Positions 58,070 to 64,000 of a stretch of DNA of 64,000 nt are shown in pieces (the stretch's first letter is position 1; each line of letters starts with the position of its first letter). A model generated the notes under the pieces. The model did not search any database. It worked only from the letters and a program-made list of their open reading frames with translations, and had not been told where the DNA came from. A program made the position numbers and the translations under genes. This stretch comes from Candidatus Trichorickettsia mobilis. Its GTDB lineage: Bacteria > Pseudomonadota > Alphaproteobacteria > Rickettsiales > Rickettsiaceae. Location of the stretch: positions 310,001 to 374,000 of the forward strand of contig NZ_OY728607.1 in the NCBI RefSeq assembly GCF_963422225.1, given 5' to 3'.

Positions 58070-58977
58070 AGACCTCTTTCGAAACTGGACTAAATATGTT
58101 ATAAAGTCGAATTTACTTAATTTAGAACTATATGAGATATAAAAATTTAAGCATTTTATCGGAAGAGCATTTTAGAAGATTAACAGGGGTAAGAAATAGT
58201 ACATTTGAAAAGATGGTAGGGATTTTAAAGACAGAGAAACAAATAAATAGGAGGTACCAAGGTGGCAGAAGAGCTAGTCTTAGTATGGAAGACAGCCTAT
58301 TAATGACACTTGAATATTTAAGGGAATACCGTACCTATTTTCATATAGCTAAGAATTATGGAGTTAGCGAAAGCAGTGCATTTAAAACAATTCGTTTTGT
58401 TGAAGACACTCTAATAAAACATCCGGATTTTGCTCTTCCAGGTAAGAAGGCTCTAGTTAAAAGCGGTATGGAGTATGAATTAGTTTTAATAGATGCTACA
58501 GAAAGCCCTATAGAGCGACCCCAAAAAAACAGAAATACTATTACTCAGGTAAAAAGAAAAGACATACGTTAAAGACTCAAATAGTAGTAGATAAGAAAAG
58601 CAAACGAGTCATATGCACTTCTTTTTCCAATGGTAAGCGTCATGATTTTAAATTATTTAAAGAATCAAGAACCCATATACTGCCTGAGGTTAAAGTGATT
58701 ACTGATACTGGTTATCAAGGCTTACAGAAGATTCATACAAATTCTGAGCTACCAAAGAAAAAGAGTAAAAAGAATGCTTTAACTAAAGAAGATAAGAAAA
58801 ATAATAGAAGTTTAGCAAGTGACAGAGTATTAAATGAAAATGTTATCGGTATGTTAAAGCGTTTTAAAATAATTGCTGATAAATATCGAAATAGACGCAA
58901 AAGATTTGGTCTTAGGTTCAATTTAATTGCTGGTTTATATAATTGGGAGCTTGGTAAATGAGTTTCGAAAGAGGTCT
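58070..58977 (+). mobile_element. IS5-family insertion sequence, copy 3 (908 bp)
   Basis: The ends are AGACCTCTTTCGAAACT and its complement, with ACT duplicated at 58067-58069 and 58978-58980. The element splits the last part of the ISNCY transposase gene. It matches copy 1 except for single bases. Confidence 0.96.
58132..58961 (+). CDS. IS5-family transposase, two frames joined by -1 frameshifting
   Basis: The frames 58132-58572 and up to 58961 join at A AAA AAC (58524-58530). The fused protein has the DDE residues in LVLIDATESPIERP and VITDTGYQGLQ, and then the YxRRR-like segment DKYRNRRKRFGLRFNLIAGL. No damage is visible. This is the reference copy for comparing the altered copy 2. Confidence 0.9.
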
Positions 58978-59168
58978 ACTGGAATATGCTCAGAGTAGAC
59001 AACAGCTACTACCAGCAAAAAAGCGTAGCAGTTGTTCACCTACGCGAACTCATCTAGAGCATATAGCTTAAGGCTTAGTTTAATGAGAAATTTTTTACGA
59101 TTATTATTAATATAAACTTTATAATAAATACTATAACTTGTATTCTATAAAAAAATTAAGTTCTAAAA

Positions 59169-59615
59169 ATGACACAGGTTAACATTACTCAAGATGAAGC
59201 TGATTCTCTTTTTAAAATGGAAAAAATCAAAATAGATGACAATCCTTGGGGCCTCCCAGATCTTGGTGGTAAAATAGAAGTGCCTTTAATATCTGTTGAT
59301 AAAAGAGAACATTTTATGCTTGATATTAGTAGAGGGAAAATAAATCTTAAGCGGCAGAAATATCAAAATCGAGCTAGAGATGCTATAATACTCGCACGTC
59401 TTGATCTTGGAAGCCCTCACAGGAATCCTAATGGTGAAGAAATAGGTATTCCACATTTACACTTATATAGAGAAGGATATGGTGATAAGTGGGCATTTAC
59501 CATTCCAGATAATATTTTTCAGGATATAAATGATTTTTGGCAAACTTTACATGACTTTATGCGATATTGCAAAATTATTGAAGTACCAAATTTTAGCAAA
59601 GGGTTATTCTCATGA
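59169..59615 (+). CDS. DUF6978-like protein, cargo gene 1
   Basis: The 148-residue soluble protein starts MTQVNITQDEADSLFKMEKI and contains HFMLDISRGKINLKRQKYQN, RDAIILARLDLG and IPHLHLYREGYGDKWAF. This pattern fits the uncharacterised DUF6978 family, often found next to DUF1828 genes. It overlaps the next gene by ATGA. Its place between the ISNCY transposase and the right terminal repeat makes it cargo. The pairing resembles a toxin-antitoxin or defence pair, but no activity can be deduced from the sequence. Confidence 0.65.
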   Translation: MTQVNITQDEADSLFKMEKIKIDDNPWGLPDLGGKIEVPLISVDKREHFMLDISRGKINLKRQKYQNRARDAIILARLDLGSPHRNPNGEEIGIPHLHLYREGYGDKWAFTIPDNIFQDINDFWQTLHDFMRYCKIIEVPNFSKGLFS

Positions 59616-60376
59616 CCTTAAATATAGAACATCTTTTGAATGATTACTATAGATGGTTAAAAGATAAAACAGCCTGGAAAGAATTAAAAGATTGGGTTGA
59701 GATCACTACTCCTTATCTTGATTGTCATAACGATTACATTCAAATTTATCTAAAGCAGGAAGGAGATAGTTATATTCTTACTGATGATAGCTGGACTATT
59801 GATGATTTAGAACAGTCTGGCTGTATATTGGATTCTGATAAACGACAAAAATTTCTGGAAGTAACTCTTAATGGTTTTGGTGTACATAAAAATAATAATG
59901 AAATGTTTGTTAAAACCAATCACCAAAATTTTGCTTTAAATAAACATAATCTTATTCAAGCAATTCTTGCTGTTAACGATATGTTTTACCTGGCTAGACC
60001 TAATATTGTTGCGTTATTTTATGAAAATGTGCAAATGTGGCTGGATAGTTATGATATCCGATATTCTGAAAGGGTTGCATTTTTAGGTCAATCTGGTTAT
60101 CTTAGGCACTTTGATTTTCTTATTCCAAAATCAAAATATGCCCCTGAACGTATGATTCAGGTAGTGAATACTCCCAATAAAAATAAAGCGACCAGTATTA
60201 TGGGAGATTGGTTTGATACCAGAGAAGTTCGTGCGCCTGATGCCAAGGCATATACGTTTATAAATGATAGTGAAAAACCTATTTCTGAAAATTTTCAGGA
60301 TGCTTTAAAAAATTATCAGATTATTCCTGTACCATGGAGTAAAAGAGATGATTTTAAGAATGACTTAGTGGCATAG
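59612..60376 (+). CDS. DUF1828/DUF1829 protein, cargo gene 2
   Basis: The 254-residue protein has DUF1828 in the first half (TPYLDCHNDYIQIYLKQEGD, ILTDDSWTIDDLEQSGC) and DUF1829 in the second (SERVAFLGQSGYLRHFDFLI, ERMIQVVNTPNKNKATSI, WFDTREVRAPDAKAYTFIND). Both domains are known from prophage-like and plasmid settings, with unknown biochemistry. The acidic and aromatic conservation, with a Lys-rich segment in DUF1829, could suit a nuclease-like fold, but this is speculative. A clear hairpin follows the stop. Confidence 0.75.
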   Translation: MTLNIEHLLNDYYRWLKDKTAWKELKDWVEITTPYLDCHNDYIQIYLKQEGDSYILTDDSWTIDDLEQSGCILDSDKRQKFLEVTLNGFGVHKNNNEMFVKTNHQNFALNKHNLIQAILAVNDMFYLARPNIVALFYENVQMWLDSYDIRYSERVAFLGQSGYLRHFDFLIPKSKYAPERMIQVVNTPNKNKATSIMGDWFDTREVRAPDAKAYTFINDSEKPISENFQDALKNYQIIPVPWSKRDDFKNDLVA

Positions 60377-60402
60377 TTAATAGAACCTGGGATTCTATTA
60401 AC
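60376..60402 (+). terminator. Terminator-like hairpin after the cargo genes
   Basis: GTTAATAGAA (60376-60385) and TTCTATTAAC (60393-60402) form a perfect 10-base stem with loop CCTGGGA. It starts at the last base of the DUF1828/1829 stop codon. A long T-run is missing. Confidence 0.55.
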
Positions 60403-60661
60403 TTAAATAATACTCAAAAAAGTAGAAACACGACATTTCTGTATTGCCCATAACCTGACATTTTAACTTTGCGTTGACATTTTGTTGATATCTGTTATAC
60501 CTCTCTCTCGGTTTATTTATAAGCAATTGCGATTATAATAACATTCTAAGTATTCAACAATTGAAGATTTAGCTATTTCTCTAGTTTATGTGCTGGAGCA
60601 ATACTGAGATCCACGATCAGTCGGCCTCGAAGAAATTCTAAGAGCGTGTTCGAAATTCAAC

Positions 60662-61000
60662 TTATTCTAGCTTAGAGAGCTGGCCTGCTTTTTGTTTGTC
60701 TAATTCCTTCTGGACAAGTTCCTGATATTTAGACTTTATTTGCTCCAAGGAATATTCTCCTTGATAATTGTCCTGTAAAGCTATAATTTTTTCCAAATAA
60801 AAATTAATCTCTGTAATATTGGTGGTAAGCTCTTGATTTTTATTATTATCTTGTGGATCAATATAAGATATTGCTTGATCTTTTAAATTACTACAAAATA
60901 GCTTGAATTGTTTTATTTTATTTAAAATAACTGGTATATCCTCAGGTTTAAGCACAAACAAAGCTACAAGCACAATTACCAATAATTCTCCAAGTGACAT
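60662..61000 (-). CDS. TatA/TatB-like translocase protein
   Basis: The 112-residue protein starts MSLGELLVIVLVALFVLKPE, a single helix followed by DIPVILNKIKQFKLF, which is the arrangement of TatB (helix, then PE/GPE hinge and amphipathic helix). The remainder is a polar coiled-coil-like region ending KELDKQKAGQLSKLE. It would serve the twin-arginine export system in the inner membrane. It overlaps the end of rsmE by 25 bases. Confidence 0.7.
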   Translation of the reverse strand: MSLGELLVIVLVALFVLKPEDIPVILNKIKQFKLFCSNLKDQAISYIDPQDNNKNQELTTNITEINFYLEKIIALQDNYQGEYSLEQIKSKYQELVQKELDKQKAGQLSKLE

Positions 61001-61728
61001 AATTTTTCTCTCATTAATTGGACTTGAGCAATAGCTGTTGCTACTGCAGTTTCTGTACGCAATATATTATTACCTAAACTGATTGAGATGCTACCTGATA
61101 GCGTTGCCAGCATTTTCAATTCTGCTTCGGTAAAGCCACCTTCTGAGCCAATAATCACCAATATTCTATCAGGCCAGTGTTTAATAAGCTTCATTGTATT
61201 TGCAATGTTTTCTTTTTCATTGGCATAAATTATCATTTCATTAATTTGTATTGTACTGATGTAATTCTCTAAAGACATTAATGGCTTAAAAGACGGCATT
61301 AATAATCGCTCTGACTGTTCAGTTGCTTCGATTATACATTTTAGAAAACGCTGATGGTTAATATTCCGCAATTGTGATCTTGCAGAAATTAATGGCACAA
61401 TCTCAGTAACACCAAGCTGTACTGCCATATTTACTGCTTCTAGCATTCGATCAGCTTTAATCAAACATATTCCTAAAATTAACTCAGGCTCCTTTAGCGA
61501 CTTTCTTAAACAAGATAATATTTTTACTTCCAGATTATTTTTAGATAATTGTAGAATTTGAGCAAGATATTCTCCGTCTTCGCTATTAAATATCCTAAAC
61601 TGATCTTTGATTTTTAACCTTAATACTGTTTTTAGATAATGTTGATGCTGAGGATCATCTATATTTATAACTAGGTTTTCATTTAGAATTGTATTAGTAT
61701 ATATTCGATGTAAATGATTAAAAGTCAT
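60976..61728 (-). CDS. rsmE: 16S rRNA (uracil-1498-N3)-methyltransferase
   Basis: RsmE methylates U1498 of 16S rRNA, using a knotted SPOUT fold. The SAM-binding knot IIGSEGGFTEAELKMLATL and SLGNNILRTETAVATAIAQV are at the C-terminus; the N-terminal PUA-like domain starts MTFNHLHRIYTNTIL. The ATG at 61728 gives the normal 250 residues; the frame's earlier start at 61788 would overlap the divergent SDHAF4-like gene. Confidence 0.93.
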   Translation of the reverse strand: MTFNHLHRIYTNTILNENLVINIDDPQHQHYLKTVLRLKIKDQFRIFNSEDGEYLAQILQLSKNNLEVKILSCLRKSLKEPELILGICLIKADRMLEAVNMAVQLGVTEIVPLISARSQLRNINHQRFLKCIIEATEQSERLLMPSFKPLMSLENYISTIQINEMIIYANEKENIANTMKLIKHWPDRILVIIGSEGGFTEAELKMLATLSGSISISLGNNILRTETAVATAIAQVQLMREKLCHLENYW

Positions 61729-61745
61729 ATGGTGAGAATAATAAG

Positions 61746-61883
61746 ATGAATAAAGATAATGATATAACAACAAAGGAAATATTGCCAAAAGAAAAAATAC
61801 CTCAAGAAATTAACGGAGCTAAGGGGCAAGATCCTACAACATATGGCGATTGGCAACATAAAGGTAGAGTAACGGATTTTTAG
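61746..61883 (+). CDS. SDHAF4-like (DUF1674) succinate dehydrogenase assembly protein
   Basis: A 45-codon frame encodes a polar N-terminus and then EINGAKGQDPTTYGDWQHKG followed by RVTDF. This is the signature of the DUF1674/SDHAF4 family, usually written GGPxGPEPTRYGDWExKGRxxDF, whose mitochondrial member helps the flavinated SdhA join SdhB. It is divergent from rsmE, with 17 bases between starts. The presence of sdhCDA in the same window suits the role. It is easily missed because of its size. Confidence 0.88.
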   Translation: MNKDNDITTKEILPKEKIPQEINGAKGQDPTTYGDWQHKGRVTDF

Positions 61884-61889
61884 TACATT

Positions 61890-62090
61890 TTAGAGAGTGT
61901 TTACTGAACTGTATATCACAAGCCGTCTGAGCTGAGATGAAGTTGAAGCAATCCCTACCGTGTCATTGCGAGGGCGTTGTTGAAGCAATCCAGTAAACAT
62001 GTTATTCATTTCTGGATTGCTTTGCTTCGGGCTTAGCCCTCGTAATGACGGACTTGACACAGTTCATTGAATACCCTCAAATTTCAACAA
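61890..62090. repeat. Nested palindromic repeat in the 61884-62188 gap
   Basis: GAGAGTGTTTACTGAACTGT on the left and ACAGTTCATTGAATACCCTC on the right are outer complementary ends. Inside are GTCATTGCGAGGGCGTTG, GAAGCAATCCAG and the complements CTGGATTGCTTTGC and CCTCGTAATGAC. No gene is present in the gap, which ends in an AT-rich promoter-like stretch before 62189. Confidence 0.75.
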
Positions 62091-62188
62091 CCACCATCTT
62101 TCGATCTATAATCTCAAACCATCGCACCCTTAAGTTTTTATTATAATTATACAATAAATATATTGATTTAATATTATAATATATATAG

Positions 62189-62482
62189 ATGAACGCTTTT
62201 GATCACATAAAACAGAAACAAGGAACGATAACTGTAGACGCATTTAGTAGTTTTTATCATAATCTGTTCAATGCCACTGGTAATTTTGGGTTAATTGTTT
62301 TTTGTATGAAGCATGGCATTAAATTAAATGAAAATTTATGTCAAAAACTACTATCGCCTAATTCGCAAGAGTATCAGGATGAGGTGCTAGAACTGATATT
62401 AACAACAGCACGACATTATGATGATGTTATCGCATCCCTCCTAGCAGGCCACAATGTGATAGCACCAGACGATTATCATTGA
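62189..62482 (+). CDS. Small hypothetical protein
   Basis: The 97-residue soluble protein begins MNAFDHIKQKQGTITVDAFS and is predicted mainly helical, with LTTARHYDDVIASLLAGHNV near the end. I do not recognise a family. It has a clean ATG and its own upstream region, with ATTATAATATATATAG close to the start, but is flanked by repeats on both sides. Codon use is like that of the neighbours. Confidence 0.5.
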   Translation: MNAFDHIKQKQGTITVDAFSSFYHNLFNATGNFGLIVFCMKHGIKLNENLCQKLLSPNSQEYQDEVLELILTTARHYDDVIASLLAGHNVIAPDDYH

Positions 62483-62514
62483 GGGAATATACTTCGTGTA
62501 AATGAAAAGTTGGT

Positions 62515-62612
62515 AATGTCATCCTGAATTTATTTCACTTCGTGGCTGTTCCAGAGCAGGATCTCTCGCGAATTGATGAGATCCCGAAACAAGCTCGGGA
62601 TGACAATGGTTT
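62515..62612. repeat. Palindromic repeat with GAGATCCCGAAAC arms
   Basis: TAATGTCATCCTGAATTTAT on the left and GAGATCCCGAAACAAGCTCG on the right, with GGATCTC between them, form a degenerate palindrome related to the one at 49751-49820. It occupies the gap before the permease gene. A smaller relative lies at 20082-20100. Confidence 0.6.
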
Positions 62613-62752
62613 TTATATTTATCAACGCTCCAAGTGAAAGAGATATATATAAGTCAACCTAGGTGAGAGTCTAAATTTTTAAGTTAAACATATACTTTAT
62701 AATATTTACTTGATAAGGTGGTGCAAACTGTCTTATCTAAGTAAATAAATCC

Positions 62753-63994
62753 ATGTTAACTAAAGACAAATTATTTATTATTTGGTTATTTGGTGCAACT
62801 AGCGGGTTCACCTTAATGATTAGCGGTAATACTTTAAATTACTGGCTAGCCAAAGAAAATATTGACATTCGTGCTATTGGTATATTTGCCTTCATCTCTA
62901 TCCCCTACGCTATCAATTTTATTTGGGCGCCGATTTTTGATACTAAAACTCTTGGTTTTTTATCAAAGCTATTAGGCCACCGATTATCTTGGATTTGTGT
63001 GCTACAATTCACTCTGGCATTATTTGTATTGTTTCTAAGCAAATTATCACCACAACATAATTTATTATTATTTGGAATCTTAGGATTGATTATCTCTTTA
63101 CTAAGCTCAGCGTTGGATACTGTCCTTGGCGCTCTTAGGACTGAAATTATTCCTAAAGAATCTCAAGGGGCAGCATCAGGCATATACATATTTGGTTATC
63201 GTATAGGTATGTTGCTCTCAAGTTCGGGTGCTATATATTTGTCTGCCAAAATTGGTTGGCAGCATGTATATATGATCTTTGCTATATTAATAATATTTTT
63301 ATCTAGTTTATTAATAATAACCTTATATAACAAAAATTATCAAGAGCCACCTACCAACTTTACAGCATCAGTAAAAAATAAGAATATTTTTAGTTTTATT
63401 AATAATATCTTAAAACCTATAGGCTCTTGGTCATATTTGAGTTTAATTATAATTTTTCTAATATTGTATCGTTTACCAGATAATTTTATCAATACTATGA
63501 TTAATCCTTTTCTAATTCATCTTAGTTATAATGAGTTCGAAATTGCTAGTGCTGGCAAGTTTTTTGGTATTAGTGCTGCAATAATTGGCGGACTCGTAGC
63601 CAGCCATATTATGAACAAACATAGCATTCAAAATAGTTTATTAATATTTGGTATTTTACACGCTATAGCTCATAGCCTATTTATTGTACAAACAATATTG
63701 GGTAATAATTTAATTTTACTGTTTATCGTCATTGGCTTTGAAAGTATAACTGGAGGGATGACCATGGCTGCTTATATTGCTTATATTGCTTCTTTATGCC
63801 ATGGTAAATTTCGAGCAACTCAATATTCTTTCTTTTCGAGTATGATGGGACTTTCAAGATCGATTTTTCCGACAGTCTCTGGATATATAGTAATTGAGTT
63901 TGGTTGGCAGAATTTTTTTCTTTTTGTTACAATTATGACCATCCCTTCTCTATTATTATCATTTAAGTTAACTACCATGCTCAAAACTTCATGA
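62753..63994 (+). CDS. ampG: AmpG-like MFS permease
   Basis: The 413-residue membrane protein has twelve helices and the AmpG pattern: GFTLMISGNTLNYWLAKENI at the start, FISIPYAINFIWAPIFDTKT as the loop 2-3 region, and ALDTVLGALRTEIIPKESQG. AmpG imports anhydromuropeptides released from the cell wall for recycling. Rickettsiales have several AmpG paralogs with unclear substrates. The gene is complete, ending six bases before the window end. Confidence 0.88.
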   Translation: MLTKDKLFIIWLFGATSGFTLMISGNTLNYWLAKENIDIRAIGIFAFISIPYAINFIWAPIFDTKTLGFLSKLLGHRLSWICVLQFTLALFVLFLSKLSPQHNLLLFGILGLIISLLSSALDTVLGALRTEIIPKESQGAASGIYIFGYRIGMLLSSSGAIYLSAKIGWQHVYMIFAILIIFLSSLLIITLYNKNYQEPPTNFTASVKNKNIFSFINNILKPIGSWSYLSLIIIFLILYRLPDNFINTMINPFLIHLSYNEFEIASAGKFFGISAAIIGGLVASHIMNKHSIQNSLLIFGILHAIAHSLFIVQTILGNNLILLFIVIGFESITGGMTMAAYIAYIASLCHGKFRATQYSFFSSMMGLSRSIFPTVSGYIVIEFGWQNFFLFVTIMTIPSLLLSFKLTTMLKTS

Positions 63995-64000
63995 TAGATA

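Larger units (their letters stand above)
54600..59071 (+). pseudogene. ISNCY/IS1202-type transposase, interrupted by three other elements
   Basis: Exons are 54600-54806, 56170-56354, 57260-58069 and 58981-59071. Removing ISL3 with 8 bp, IS630 with 2 bp and IS5 with 3 bp leaves 1293 bases, exactly 431 codons with the stop, and the joins read naturally (KPSNNTIPNDTK, KRAYQPRYRRD, ADILEYAQS). The protein has a helix-turn-helix (LTQAQVAEQLSICIRQVQRL) and an integrase core with Asp in IQIDGSLHHWFED, Asp in AFYSDKLSVFRN and Glu in QAKGRVERANKTLQ. Nothing else is damaged, so the interruptions are recent. Confidence 0.92.
54515..60435 (+). mobile_element. ISNCY (IS1202-type) element carrying two cargo genes and three nested IS
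   Basis: TGTCGTGTTT at 54515 and AAACACGACA ending at 60435 are perfect 10-bp terminal repeats. Inside are a 430-codon transposase gene, interrupted by ISL3, IS630 and IS5, and then the DUF6978-like and DUF1828/1829 genes. Without the nested elements and their duplications (3179 bases) it would be about 2742 bp. Possible target duplications of about 24 bases, 54491-54514 and 60436-60459, share GCCCA at the same offset but have diverged. A further TGTC-type sequence ends at 60479, so the right border is open to discussion. Confidence 0.65.

Noticed and set aside
60436..60479. Alternative right end of the ISNCY element at 60479
   Set aside because: The segment shares AAAGTT and AAATGTC with the left end, but the perfect TGTCGTGTTT pair ends at 60435. 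Kept as an open alternative rather than used for the border.

Overview
The window is AT-rich and gene order and content fit an obligate intracellular alphaproteobacterium of the order Rickettsiales, most likely family Rickettsiaceae. Pointers are sdhC-sdhD-sdhA followed by a small HU-like gene, tilS-ftsH, three copies of the rickettsial-type protein lysine methyltransferase, an AmpG-like permease, a single mnhB, palindromic repeats including one lying inside a coding region, and many decaying genes and insertion sequences. An orphan fliQ, a GH19 chitinase, leucine-rich-repeat proteins and an Orientia-like deaminase domain suggest one of the larger-genome, protist- or invertebrate-associated members rather than a vertebrate-pathogenic Rickettsia. 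The species cannot be named from sequence reading alone.

Layout. 1-5 kb: the 3' part of a chitinase gene, then a long repeat-protein gene (1203-5041, minus) broken by an in-frame stop and an IS5-type element. 5-13.6 kb: pheS-pheT, two hypothetical genes, an ABC exporter and yqgE. 13.6-20 kb: a DsbD/ScsB-type protein, a ProP-like transporter and the cydA-cydB-cydX oxidase operon with a small membrane protein in front. 20.5-25.5 kb: a second leucine-rich-repeat gene, frameshifted and interrupted by an IS630 that itself contains an IS5 copy inside a 93-bp duplication. 25.7-34.4 kb: three tandem methyltransferases, tilS and ftsH. 35-43 kb: a deaminase-domain protein, tRNA-Arg, a lipoprotein, a DUF4153-type membrane protein, rluC, a YefM/YoeB pair, mnhB and kdsD. 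42.5-47 kb: an envelope and signalling operon on the minus strand (response regulator, histidine kinase, uppS, cdsA, ftsB-like, rnd). 47-54.3 kb: ilvE, gltX, tRNA-Phe, sdhCDA, an HU/IHF-like gene, fliQ and tatD. 54.4-60.5 kb: an accessory block. 60.6-64 kb: a TatB-like gene, rsmE, an SDHAF4-like gene, a hypothetical gene and ampG.

The accessory block is the most unusual part. A dif-like site (54463-54490) lies 24 bp from the left end of an ISNCY/IS1202-type element whose 10-bp terminal repeats (54515 and 60435) enclose a transposase gene and two cargo genes, a DUF6978-like gene and a DUF1828/DUF1829 gene, which overlap by ATGA. The transposase gene is interrupted by three different elements (ISL3, IS630 and IS5), each with its own target duplication. 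Removing them by arithmetic restores an uninterrupted 430-codon frame. The same arithmetic rebuilds the two repeat-protein genes, so most gene breakage in the window can be reconstructed base by base.

Other observations worth checking are a recurring helical motif in the repeat proteins that I cannot assign to a known family, a YoeB-like toxin whose catalytic His-Tyr tail is lost by one extra base, a palindromic element inserted in frame at the start of a histidine kinase gene, and several families of MITE-like palindromes between genes. All assignments rest on reading motifs by eye; no database search was run.
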